A DNA stretch of 64,000 nt, from NCBI GenBank assembly GCA_946811695.1, contig OX328123.1, positions 45,034,903 through 45,098,902 on the forward strand. Direction: 5' to 3'. This DNA comes from Gonocerus acuteangulatus (lineage: Eukaryota; Arthropoda; Insecta; Hemiptera; Coreidae). This document shows, in pieces, positions 47,201 through 62,744 of the stretch (within the stretch, counting starts at the first letter, position 1; each line of letters starts with the position of its first letter). A model generated the notes under the pieces. That model saw only the letters and a program-made list of their open reading frames with translations. It was not told the DNA's origin and did not search any database. The position numbers and the translations under genes were made by a program.

Positions 47201-48928
47201 GGGAGATTTGGTGCGTGTTTGTCAAGAACACTCTTTATAATTTCACGTTTGAAACTTATGTATTTTTGGTGGACGCCCACTACGTTTTCTGCTGGATGCA
47301 GAGCCTAATTCTTTATATATTTTTATACTTGTACAAACTGTACCTGCACTTCCATTAACAGTTTTCCAAATTCCTTCACATCTTTTCCCTTCATTTTGTA
47401 TGAAAACAATTAACTCGCAAATGGCTTTTGCCACTTTCATCATGAAAGCTAAACACAGGCGGAAACGATTTCTATTCATAAGACTGTTTCTGACCTTTGT
47501 CTTTTAAGCCTGTAGCGAGTATAATCAGTTTTTAGTGTTGAAATGCTTTGAAAGCTTTATTTACCCAAGTGTTTCCAGACTTTTTTTTGCATTAGGTGTG
47601 TATCTTTTTTATTTTAAAGTTTTCTCAACTGCATTCAATCAAAGTTGATATGCATTCAATGATATATTATTATAAAATAAAAGTTTAAAGTACCTATGCT
47701 TAGTAAAATAAGAATAGTTTCACTATGGAATATAAAATATTCTAGACAAGAGGAGTATAAATCTAAAATATTGGTAAATGTTTCCAGACTTTTTTTGCCC
47801 AGTGTATAACCCGTCCTAAAATTCCTAGTTAATAATAAATGGACGTTAAAATTTAAATAAATAAATAATTTGTAACAATGGATTCGCCTCTTTTTCGGGA
47901 CCTGAATTTTGTTTTTACCTGCACCAATTCGAATTTCATTTTTTATTCTTCTCAGCTCAAAAGGCTCTATAATTTTACCGGTGGGTCTTTTTTTTTTTAA
48001 CGGCGCATCAACTATTTGGGCTATTAGCGCCGGGCAATCTACAGGTTGCCACCCTTTTATAATGCCTACAGCACGTGGTCGGTCACCCATTCAGGTACTG
48101 GCCACGCCCGACGTTGCTTAACTTCGGCGATCTACGGGAACCGGTGTATTCAACGTGGCTATGCCCGTTGGCTGTGTTTGAGTTATCAACGTTATTTTAG
48201 ATAAAATTCTCTCCAGTATGGTTCTACTCGTCCAATGCAATTCGTTTTCTCTGTTTCGCATTCGGTGGACAGATTATACGCTCATACAGCAATAGGCATT
48301 TATTGGGATCTGTCAAGAGGCAAGAGAACAGCTCCCCTCCAAGCTCATTTTAGTGCATACTTTCTTTCGGTATCCTTGATCTTAGGTGCTAACGCTCGCT
48401 CTGCCGATGTCGAAGGCGGACAATTAATCCCCTTACTCCAAATTCATTCAACTCATGTCCAAATAAGATTTTCACCATTATTAATGGGGATTGTATTTTA
48501 TACCTGAACTAAAAAACTAATCTACAGTATTCTCCGCCAGAATTATCTGCATATGATTTACAGATGTTTTCATTCGGGACAGACATATCGTTTATATTAG
48601 CAGTGTTATTATGTTTATCGATTATGACAATCTCGGAATTTTTGTGCAGAATAGTTCGGTGTGCTCTGTCAAAGCTTCGTTCCACTGTTATTATTGACAA
48701 GGGCTTTTCAATGATGTGTTTGGCAGCAATAATGATTATGGAACTTTATTAAAATGTTTTACTTAATTATTAATGCATTATTTGCAGGATTGTCCCTTAA
48801 AAATTAGACAAAAACTTTATTAAGACGAACAAATTATTTGGTCCTAATATATTACATTTTATTAATTTCAGTTTATGTCTGCTATGTACAAAATTATGAG
48901 TCTTCTAAGACAATCGGACAAGAAATGA
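29745..48928 (+). CDS. Odorant receptor gene B, five exons, complete
   Basis: Coding exons 29745-30607, 36279-36378, 41150-41251, 42306-42464 and 48872-48928 join in frame (phases 2,0,0,0; all GT-AG) to about 426 residues, the normal length for insect odorant receptors. Predicted membrane segments: about 35-60, 68-92, 136-160, 188-213, exon 2 (TM5), exon 3 (TM6) and exon 4 into exon 5 (TM7). Landmarks: [15 protein letters not shown] loop, YFGELVLQE in exon 3, and [19 protein letters not shown] in exon 4. By family knowledge it forms an odorant-gated cation channel with Orco in olfactory neurons. Introns (5.7, 4.8, 1.1 and 6.4 kb) are packed with transposons. Receptor A is divergent on the other side. 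No frame damage is visible. Confidence 0.88.
31006..31153 (+). mobile_element. CAGGGTGATTC repeat, copy 1
   Basis: About 150 bp starting CAGGGTGATTCAGGTCTAAG next to (TA)n. It matches, in inverted orientation, 35998-36151 over almost the whole length. A HINE element starts immediately after, in its terminal T run. Confidence 0.6.
32174..32508 (-). mobile_element. Hammerhead-bearing retroelement with ~14 bp target duplication
   Basis: Inserted in the HINE copy. CAAAATAATAACTG occurs on both sides of the insertion (about 32152-32166 and 32519-32532). Outer parts are inverted (GGTTCGGTCACTGCTACTT and AAGTAGCAGTGACTGAACC). The middle holds a TA-rich stretch and, on the minus strand, a hammerhead ribozyme motif at 32214-32252. 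Non-coding. Penelope-like elements and related non-autonomous retroelements are known to carry such ribozymes; assignment to them is inference. Boundaries are approximate. Confidence 0.6.
32214..32252 (-). ncRNA. Hammerhead ribozyme motif (type I, degenerate stem III)
   Basis: Minus strand: stem I GCC (32250-32252), CUGAUGA core (32243-32249), stem II GGCUUGA/UCAAGCC with an extra A after the core, GAAA (32221-32224), then A-GUC with the cleavage triplet GUC and the stem I partner GGC (32214-32216). All invariant core boxes are present; stem III is reduced to one pair. Confidence 0.65.
32614..33221 (+). mobile_element. HINE 3' tail module 2
   Basis: Starts in internal sequence (TTCCTTGTTATTTTTTAATT) directly after the previous terminus and ends with another complete 3' terminus (33183-33221). 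No 5' end of its own. A SINE is inserted at 32998-33175. Confidence 0.65.
32998..33175 (+). mobile_element. tRNA-derived SINE with 13 bp target duplication
   Basis: Head GGTCTAATGGCTAGCGCC, B box GGTTCGATTCC, body GGCTCGCTGGTAAAATTCC, tail GTCGGCGCTAATGACC, poly(A). Flanked by ATGAACAGGAACC (32985-32997) and ATGAACTGGAACC (33176-33188), so it landed in the HINE terminal repeat. Confidence 0.85.
33222..34046 (+). mobile_element. HINE 3' tail module 3
   Basis: Again begins in internal sequence and ends with GGAACCGCGCTAA (34008-34020), the hairpin and CGGAC. A small A-tailed insertion with GGGCGAAACGCTGTCAATGC lies at about 33640-33700. Confidence 0.65.
35099..35143 (-). ncRNA. Hammerhead ribozyme motif, left arm
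   Basis: Mirror copy of 35269-35313 on the minus strand, identical in all core boxes. Confidence 0.75.
35269..35313 (+). ncRNA. Hammerhead ribozyme motif, right arm
   Basis: Stem I GCCC (35269-35272), CUGAAGA core (35273-35279; position 7 is free to vary), stem II GUGC/GCAC with one unpaired G after the core, GAAA (35300-35303), minimal stem III ACAUGU, cleavage triplet GUA (35307-35309), and stem I partner GGGC (35310-35313). This is the compact type I form with a two-pair stem III. Confidence 0.75.
35426..35723. repeat. ~300 bp (TA)n with GCATATATAC variants
   Basis: Almost pure TA dinucleotides with interspersed GCAT and GTATAC steps. The sequence is self-complementary and gives Tyr-Ile open frames on both strands, which are not genes. 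Confidence 0.9.
35998..36151 (-). mobile_element. CAGGGTGATTC repeat, copy 2
   Basis: Inverted relative to 31006-31153 and ending GACCTGAATCACCCTG against a (TA)n tract. Family unknown; the end resembles terminal motifs of insect DNA transposons. Confidence 0.6.
36279..36378 (+). CDS. Receptor B exon 2
   Basis: Acceptor CTTTTCAG; the first base completes an Arg codon with exon 1. Encodes [20 protein letters not shown] and the rest of TM5. Donor AAG before GTAAGC. Confidence 0.88.
36731..38431 (-). mobile_element. Helentron-like (HINE) copy, minus strand, both ends
   Basis: The 5' end is at the right (GGAACCGCGCTAA 38418-38430 with its hairpin region), (TA)n at 38240-38296, and the 3' end at the left (GTCCGATTCGCAGGAACTCCG, TTAGCGCGGTTCC 36758-36770). 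A Helitron-like element lies inside at about 36835-37497. Confidence 0.7.
36835..37497 (+). mobile_element. Helitron-like element with ~117 bp tandem array
   Basis: Begins with AT-rich GATATATATATAAAATTC. It carries four tandem units of about 113-126 bp (36880-37330), each with ATACAAATCCACACCGTT, a CCGATTTTGAC/TTTACCAAACT-type segment and CATAGGCTAGGTC. It ends with GGCGCGCC and GGGTAACAGCTAG followed by T. A palindrome shortly before a CTAG end fits the 3' terminus of canonical Helitrons. No proteins. The left boundary is uncertain. Confidence 0.5.
38538..39381 (-). mobile_element. 5'-truncated R1-like LINE, 12 bp target duplication
   Basis: Minus-strand insertion flanked by TTTTAGTCCTTA at 38526-38537 and 39382-39393. 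It contains the RNase H and C-terminal finger of ORF2 and a 3' UTR (GCCTCGGTGCGGTTCCCC region) ending in AAATCTAAATCTAAA. A second R1-type family, distinct from that at 7145. Confidence 0.88.
38635..39363 (-). pseudogene. R1-like LINE ORF2 C-terminus (RNase H, CCHC)
   Basis: Open over 242 residues with no internal stop: [30 protein letters not shown] of RNase H (the first catalytic Asp is lost with the truncation), then [18 protein letters not shown] finger. Close to, but clearly different from, the ORF2 end at 12650. Not functional because endonuclease and RT are missing. Confidence 0.85.
39394..41149. other. Intron 2 of receptor B, remaining sequence
   Basis: 39394-40060 is AT-rich and unrecognised, starting with an inverted pair (TTAAGTTCCATATTTGT and ACAAATATGGAACTTAA at 39391-39434). 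40060-40320 is the CGATGCC-rich segment. A-runs lie at 40464-40477 and 40600-40627. Nothing else recognised to 41149. Confidence 0.5.
41150..41251 (+). CDS. Receptor B exon 3
   Basis: 34 codons, phase 0 at both ends. Acceptor TTGTTACAG, donor GAG before GTAAGC. Contains the odorant-receptor motif [12 protein letters not shown] at the end of TM6. Confidence 0.88.
41252..42305. other. Intron 3 of receptor B
   Basis: No exon seen. A transposon-like segment ends in GAGACACCCTGTATACTCC at about 41948-41967. Confidence 0.5.
42306..42464 (+). CDS. Receptor B exon 4
   Basis: 53 codons, phase 0. Acceptor TTTGTTGCAG, donor GAT before GTAAGA. Encodes the conserved C-terminal block ([20 protein letters not shown], then [12 protein letters not shown]). 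Confidence 0.9.
42465..44090. other. First part of intron 4 of receptor B
   Basis: Unrecognised except for a 5S-SINE fragment (43713-43759). The open frame 42627-42935 has no odorant-receptor signature and the last exon was found elsewhere. Confidence 0.5.
43713..43759 (-). mobile_element. 5S rRNA-derived SINE, 5' fragment
   Basis: Minus strand GCCAAAGGCCATAGCCACG, TGCACCGGTTCCCGTAGATC, matching the first ~48 nt of the 5S-derived head at 48125-48172. Confidence 0.65.
44091..44272 (+). mobile_element. SINE family C, left part (split by Tc1)
   Basis: tRNA-like head with GATGGCCGTGAGAGTTAAGG, B box GGTTCGATTCCCAC, then TTTTCTTTCGAAAAAAGAAA and AGAAAAGGGTGGTAACCTGTA. It continues at 47805-47865 (ACCCGTCCTAAAATTC...). 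Flanked by TAATTTTTAAC (44080-44090) and TAATTTGTAAC (47866-47876). The uninterrupted relative is 57823-58030. Confidence 0.8.
44560..47480 (-). pseudogene. Tc1-type transposase, degenerate and interrupted
   Basis: Minus strand. An N-terminal helix-turn-helix region ends in [13 protein letters not shown] (about 47243-47479). The middle has a FSDESKF-like FSEECQF segment, and the C-terminal part after the foldback shows [11 protein letters not shown] and TPDLNPIEH, the DDE-domain motifs of Tc1 transposases. Many stops and frameshifts, plus the 1.9 kb insertion. Confidence 0.8.
44907..46799. mobile_element. 1.9 kb foldback element with TTA duplication
   Basis: Two arms of about 900 bp (44907-45805 and 45906-46799) around a ~100 bp centre. 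Ends CAAGGGGAGTATACAG and its reverse complement, flanked by TTA (44904-44906, 46800-46802). A 3 bp TTA/TAA duplication is typical of PIF/Harbinger DNA transposons; that assignment is tentative because no transposase is present. Confidence 0.75.
47805..47865 (+). mobile_element. SINE family C, right part
   Basis: Completes the copy begun at 44091: ACCCGTCCTAAAATTCCTAG and an A-rich end TTAAAATTTAAATAAATAAA. Matches the end of 57823-58030. Confidence 0.8.
47988..48172 (-). mobile_element. 5S rRNA-derived SINE, minus strand
   Basis: Minus strand: a 5S rRNA-like head of about 105 nt (GCCAACGGGCATAGCCACG, ACACCGGTTCCCGTAGATC, GAAGTTAAGCAACGTCGGGC, GGGTGACCGACCACGTGCTG) with the internal polymerase III control region. 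Then AAAAGGGTGGCAACCTGTAG, CGGCGCTAATAGCCCAAATA and GCGCCGTTAAAAAAAAAAA. The foreign tail and poly(A) show a SINE, not a 5S gene. Confidence 0.88.
48173..48871. other. End of intron 4 of receptor B
   Basis: No recognised feature. Open frames here have no known domain. Confidence 0.5.
48872..48928 (+). CDS. Receptor B exon 5 (terminal)
   Basis: Short last exon, too small to stand out as an open frame: [18 protein letters not shown] then TGA. Acceptor ATTAATTTCAG. Position, phase and the A-Y---LL pattern match the terminal exon of insect odorant receptors. Confidence 0.8.
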   Translation, partial: FMSAMYKIMSLLRQSDKK

Positions 48929-50152
48929 AATAAAGGCAGTCATAAAGATACTGGTAAATATTCCAGAGTGAAATGAGAAGATTTAATTTATCGCTTACTG
49001 CTTACATGAAAATAATTCGTTCAATTATTTTCTAGGTACAAGAAATCTGAAGAAAATGAGATATACTGTTGTCTTGGATTGTTTAATATTAGAATACATC
49101 GGAGGGTCTTCAAAGGGCCACGTACTTTATTAAGAAGGGTCTATGTTAAATCATGTAAATTTGTATTATCTAATGCTGGAAAAATGGTGTCTTTAAAATC
49201 TAAAATTACATCGTGAAGTATAGCAAAATTAATTCAAACGTAGGTGTTCATTTGTATTTTTAGAAACCTAGAATGTAAATCATTCATTAAGTTCCGAAAA
49301 TAATAAAACAGTATTATAAAATAAAAGATTTTTAATACTTCAAGTAATATAGCTTTTAAGTCTGCACTCTCCTGATGCGCAATATATAATACTAACAAAA
49401 GTCGCCTACGCGGTAGCTGTGTAAACTAAGCACGGCAACTGTTATAACAAATGTTCATTTTTTATCTATCGTATACCTGCTCTTTAAAAACAAAAATTGA
49501 ATATGCCGGCTTGCTAAAAATTGAATTCGATATATTCCCGTAATTCAAGCTTTCAGGCAATCACGATTTTCCGCTAGCCCGATTTTTCTTTCATTGTCAT
49601 TAGTAGACTCTGTTATAAATACAGTTTCACGAGCCGCAATTTAAATTTTTGGTTTCACTTCAAACCGCAGCCCTATTATTATTATACGTGGGCTTGTCTT
49701 TAGCCAAATGGGTATGCAGCTCGGCCTGTGAATTCATATTGTACTTTGTGAACTAGAAATCTCTATATAGTCAAGTACCTTAAAGAACTTCAGGTAGTCT
49801 CTGCATTCAAGTTTCAATATGTCCTCAATGCAGACGTGAACAAGTTCAAGGGCCCTCTTCCTGCCAAGTTACTCAAATTCAATGAAAAAATGTCAGGGGC
49901 AGAAAAATCATCGTGATGATTGTTAGTGAATTCTCTATTTTTAAATTCTTTTATTTAGTTATGAGCTTAAAGTTTTATTTTTTTATATATTTATTTTTTC
50001 ATCACCTCAGGTTCCAATAGTGATGACGATTAATCGATCATGATAGTAGTAAAACCATAATGAAGTAATTAAGACTCGTTTTGTTATTATCTCTTAGAGA
50101 CATTGTAAAAAAAAAAAAGAAGAAAAAAAAAAAGGTTTATACGGAGAGACAA

Positions 50153-50396
50153 TATCGCACTAGTACTGGTATTTCTAAAGTGAAATCGGTGTTTTCAGTT
50201 ATGACTATGAAAGACATGGTAAATGTCTATTTATCAGCCTTCAAAACAGTATATACCTGCCTTCTTTACTTGTACACCAGAGGGCACTTGTGTCAACCCT
50301 CCTGTCCTGATGCTATTCCCCCTACATAGGCAAGTGTGCCAGATTTTCAGTAGTGTTTTATTTTGAATTGTGTCACTTTAGAAATACTAGTGCGAT
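50153..50396. mobile_element. MITE with ~28 bp inverted ends
   Basis: TATCGCACTAGTA...TATTTCTAAAGTGA at the left pairs with TCACTTTAGAAATACTAGTG + CGATA at the right (4 extra bases in the left arm). About 245 bp, non-coding. A LINE tail inserted in its right end duplicated AGTGCGATATATAT. Confidence 0.7.
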
Positions 50397-50402
50397 ATAT
50401 AT

Positions 50403-50468
50403 ATTAGATGAATGGGTACCCGGATAAACCCGAGAATCCGCACTGAGGCCTACAAGACCTATTGTGCC
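50403..50468 (-). mobile_element. 66 bp R1-like LINE 3' end with 14 bp target duplication
   Basis: Contains CGCACTGAGGCCTACAAGAC and CTATTGTGCC, matching the 3' UTR of the LINE at 38580-38620 (CGCACCGAGGCCTATAAGAC). Flanked by AGTGCGATATATAT at 50389-50402 and 50469-50482. Confidence 0.8.
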
Positions 50469-51128
50469 AGTGCGATATATATTTGTTATTAGGTGTTTAT
50501 TTTATAATAATGTACTTAATTAGTTATTTTAGGCTGTGTTAAAAGAACTGTAATTTAATCGTATAAAATTATGGAATTAATATAAGCTTGTAAGTATAGT
50601 GTATTTTGTTAGTACCCCCATCTTTATTTTCAATTATGCTATGCGAAGGTGATAAATACATTTTTATTTATTTTTCCAATTAAGTCAGATGTATTGTGGA
50701 TGGTGTCCATATAGAAGATAATCTGCCATCAGAGAAGAACCGTGAAGACCCAAGTTATATAAACTGTAAGATTCACTCTTAATAAGTACATTGAAAGCCG
50801 GGGGAATCTAATGAAATTGTTTTTAATCAATTTCTTGAAAGGAAAATATATTTAAATAGTGACAGATTATCCTTTTATTTATTATTGTTCTCTAAATAAA
50901 AACAATATTATGACTTAATCTCAAAATAATTGTTAAACTGCCAGTATAAGTGCAGTAATTTTGTCAGGCGAGGTCTAATACATATTTTTAACAATTTGTA
51001 CGCAATTCCATCGAGTATCCAGAGTGGGGCTGAATTCTTTACAAAGAGGTGCTATACCAAAAACAGAAACCTCCAGGACGGTTATAATTCAAATCTAAAC
51101 AAAACAAAAGAAAGCTTAAGCTACGAAA

Positions 51129-59452
<8,324 letters not shown>

Positions 59453-59506
59453 ATCATTTTACATTGTCTTTTAATATTTTTATTCTATGACAGGAATGAA
59501 AGACAA

Positions 59507-59590
59507 AGTGTGGAGAAGAATTATTTGTATATTTTGATATACAAATAATTCTTCTCCACACTTTATAGTTTTCAACTATAAAGTGTCTAT
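59507..59590. repeat. Perfect foldback just after the MOF stop codon
   Basis: Two 28 base arms (AAAGTGTGGAGAAGAATTAT... and complement) around TTTG, followed directly by a second 10 bp hairpin CTTTATAGTT-TTC-AACTATAAAG. Probably in the 3' UTR. Confidence 0.8.
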
Positions 59591-59807
59591 ACTGATTTTT
59601 ATAGCTTAATTAGAATGATTAATAATGCTATAGTTTAAAAACTTATTACAATGGTTGATATGTGGCTGTATTTGAAAAACATTAGTGCACATTTTTGTTC
59701 CAATTAAATTTAAGTATGCGAAAGATCAGACTGTCTTAGTAAATATAGATATATAAAATTCTGTCTGTTTGTTTAAAACAATTACAGGGGTTCGGTTACA
59801 AAGAAAA

Positions 59808-59860
<53 letters not shown>

Positions 59861-60394
59861 ATTCCTTATTTGATCATAATAAATAATATCCACAATTTAA
59901 ATCTTAATAATAATAATCGAAATTAACAGTAAAGTAGATAATTTTATAAACAAATAAATTACTCGTCAGTGGAAGAGCCTGAACATTGTAGTTGTTATTC
60001 GAAGGTGAAAGAATCAATGTAAATTTTTCTTTATCTATTTCTGGGTGCATATCATACTTTCTTATGATATGTGTTTGTAAATATTGTGCAGTTCGTATGA
60101 TTTATCTGAATGTAAAGGTTCAATTTCTGAAATGCTAATTTAGTATACTTCAACAAGTTTACTTAAGTTGAAAATCTTTGATATGTACATGACTTCAATT
60201 TTTTAAAATTCAATTGGTAGTAGATAGATGTAATTTCATGAAGAATTTTTTGACTATTTCATGTTTGTTGACCTTGGTTATGTTCATAAACATGATAAAT
60301 TGCAGTGCTCACAACATTTACTGAAGTGTTAAATTTAAAAAAAATTCAAATATATATTTTGTTCTGCAAATATTCCTGATCGATATATATGAAT

Positions 60395-60446
<52 letters not shown>

Positions 60447-61078
60447 TTGATGTTTTCCGGTAGTGGGGTTGCTTAATTCCAGAGGGTGAAACAAAATTCA
60501 GTCTTCCCACAAATTTGTGGGAAGACTGAATTTTGTTTCACCCTCTGGGATATATGAATGTGATTATTTTTTGTTTACAGTTTATATTTGAAGATGGAAT
60601 TCGAAATTAAATTAGTATTTATTTGTGTAGTATTTTTTAAAAATTATATTAATTATATCAATATAAGGAAATGTTAATGCACATTTGCTTTACTTGTAAT
60701 TATTCTGTGATATTTCTTGGTAAGCTTGACTTAAAGAAAATAAATATTATTTTTTATCAGAATGGTAAAGTTTTGTTACCTCAATAATTTAATTTATTAA
60801 AAGTCCATTTGTTATTTCAGTATGAGTGAAGTTCAAATTCTGCCAAACATAAGCTCAGACTTGTTTTTGCCAGCTTTTTACATCACTACCAGTCTTCATT
60901 CTTTAGCAGCATATGAGATATAAAGCAATTCATGTTGGCACTCAGTGAATGGGTTCCTCTTGAACATATTTGCATTGCTCATTCTAATTTATAGTCAATT
61001 TTACTTTAATTCAGTGTTGTACGTACTTAGGAATTTTGATTGAATATTTGTGAGAAGTGAATTTATAATACAATAAAG
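59591..61078. other. Downstream of MOF
   Basis: A run of about 47 A at 59812-59858. A small poly(A)-tailed insertion with a palindromic end is at 60396-60548. No gene seen. Candidate polyadenylation signals AATAAA occur near 60740 and 61073; which one is used cannot be told. Confidence 0.45.
60396..60549 (-). mobile_element. Poly(A)-tailed retroposon with 70 bp perfect palindrome
   Basis: Flanked by ATATATGAATG at 60385-60395 and 60550-60560. From left: ~50 T, a 33 bp unique stretch, then a perfect 70 bp palindrome (60479-60548). On the minus strand it reads as a short retroposed sequence with a poly(A) tail and an inverted 5' end. Confidence 0.75.
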
Positions 61079-62489
61079 TCTTGAAAGGTCATGATTTACA
61101 ATCTTACCTGGAAGGGTCAGCTTACACGAGAAACGGACCCGCTAGTGACAAGGTCTTGGAATCCTGGAAATCTATATTTCTAACAATAAATTGTTTTTGT
61201 TATTTTACTTAACCAGTTTTATTGTCAAATACATATCCAACTATAAGCAATTAAAAAATAACAAGGAATAAAACAGACAAAAAGAACCATTCGAATAAAC
61301 GAAATCAATTAATTTAAAGTTTTAAGCACTTATTTCTCCGATTGACATCGCCTAATTAAAACTTTCTTCAGAACCTTTTTTGTAGAGCATTTAGTAAGCT
61401 TTCGAATGGTAATCTTCCGCTTCACAAGATTGTCAACGGTTTTCGAGATACTAACGAAAGTATACAAAGTTACCAAAACTTATTTTGTCTGTTAATAAAA
61501 TATTTTATTCTAACCCTTCATTTACTCTAAACGTAACAAAAATTTCAACATATTAGTGTTGATGAAATTCGAACATGCAGAAAATGTTTCAACTGTATCC
61601 CATAATTTTAAGTACCAAAATCAAAGACAAACAACCCTCCCTAGGACGCTAGGCAGTTGAAAAGCTATATCTTGGAAATCCATATCTCTAACATTAAATT
61701 GTTTTTCTTATTTTTCTTAACCTGTTTTATTTTCAAATACATTATCCAACTATAAGCAATTAAAAAATAACAAGGAATAAAAAGCAGACAAAAAGAACAG
61801 TTCGAATAAGCAAAATCAATTACTTTAAAGTTTTAAGCTCTTATTTCTCCGATTGACATCGCCTAATCAAAACTTTCATTAGAACCTTTTTTTTAGAGCA
61901 TTTAATAAGCTTTCTAATGGTATTCTTCCGTTTACCAAGATTCTCAACCTTTTTCGAGATATTAAGGAAAGTAAACAAAGTTACTAAAACTTTTTATGTC
62001 TGTTAATAAAATATTTTATTCTAACCCTTCCTTAACTCCAAACGTAACCAAAATTTCATCATATTAGTTTTGATGAAAGTAGAACATGCAGAAAATGTTT
62101 CAACTGAATCCCATGATTCTAAGTACCCAAACCAAAAACGGTATTCAAAAAATATTTTTCCAATTTTCTCGAAAACGGTTAAAGCTATCGCCTTGAAAAT
62201 GGTTTCATTCGTTTTCCTAGCCCAGGAAGCATATAAAACGAGTACTTACAAGCTTATGAACTCAAAAACATAAGCGTTACGATTTTTTTTGCGCGAATTT
62301 CGCCCCAAACGCCATCTTCCAGTAGGCGGATTTTGCTGGTTAACGAACTTGACCTTTCAAATTAGACGAAAGATTTTTGTACCAAATTTCATCAAAATTG
62401 GGCCATTTGTCTGAGAGCTACAGAGCGAACAGACAAATATATATATATATATATATATGTGTATATATATATGTATATATATATGTATG

Positions 62490-62521
<32 letters not shown>

Positions 62522-62525
62522 TATA
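61079..62525 (-). mobile_element. HINE remnants, minus strand, interrupted by LTR element
   Basis: Minus-strand internal repeats and tail blocks of the Helentron-like family (GATGTCAATCGGAGAAATAA and TCTCGAAAACGGTT in complement) in two overlapping sets, then the GCGCGAATTTCGCCCCAAAC block and (TA)n at about 62438-62525. The 5' terminus would lie right of the LTR element, beyond the window. Confidence 0.65.
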
Positions 62526-62693
62526 TGTTAGGCAGGAAGGGACCCAGACAGTGTAAACAAACAAGCCAAGCCTATATAAGGCTCGGCAGGATGAGAATAA
62601 GTTAGTTTGTGCCTTGACTCTGTGTAGTGATTACCTCTCTCCCAGTTATATCTATCTTTTTAAAAACGTGCTTTCTTCGAGCCGCCGGTTAAC
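62526..62693 (+). repeat. 5' long terminal repeat
   Basis: From TGTTAGGCAGGAAGG to GCCGCCGGTTAAC, ending directly before the primer-binding site. The expected terminal CA is not exact. The right end is inferred from the primer site; the 3' LTR is not in the window. Confidence 0.65.
62570..62579 (+). promoter_or_regulatory. TATA box in LTR
   Basis: CTATATAAGG, 44 bases into the LTR, consistent with the RNA polymerase II promoter of the element. Confidence 0.6.
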
Positions 62694-62711
62694 TGGTGCC
62701 GAAACCCGGGA
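62694..62711 (+). promoter_or_regulatory. Primer-binding site
   Basis: TGGTGCCGAAACCCGGGA begins with TGG, complementary to a tRNA CCA 3' end. Which tRNA primes is not determined here. Confidence 0.75.
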
Positions 62712-62744
62712 TTTATTGTGTCGCAGTATACGGTCGTGTAGTGT

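Larger units (their letters stand above)
44273..47804 (-). mobile_element. Tc1/mariner element with IR/DR ends, inserted in SINE C
   Basis: TA dinucleotides flank the element. Each end holds two copies of an AAAAAAAGTCTG-AAACA motif in the same sense (left 44281 and 44467; right 47572 and 47783, inverted), the IR/DR layout known from some Tc1 elements. It carries a decayed transposase and is split by a foldback element (44907-46799). Confidence 0.8.
48929..51128. other. Region between receptor B and the MOF gene
   Basis: Holds the receptor 3' UTR, a MITE (50153-50396), a LINE-tail insertion (50403-50468) and the MOF 5' leader. An A-rich tract is at 50106-50133. No further gene recognised. 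Confidence 0.5.

Noticed and set aside
48060..48172. 5S rRNA gene
   Set aside because: The 5S-like part is joined to a SINE tail and poly(A), and partial copies occur elsewhere, so it is a SINE.
15943..48928. RQSDKK at the N-terminus of receptor A and the C-terminus of receptor B
   Set aside because: Six identical residues in charged terminal regions, with differing codons and no flanking similarity; best explained by chance.
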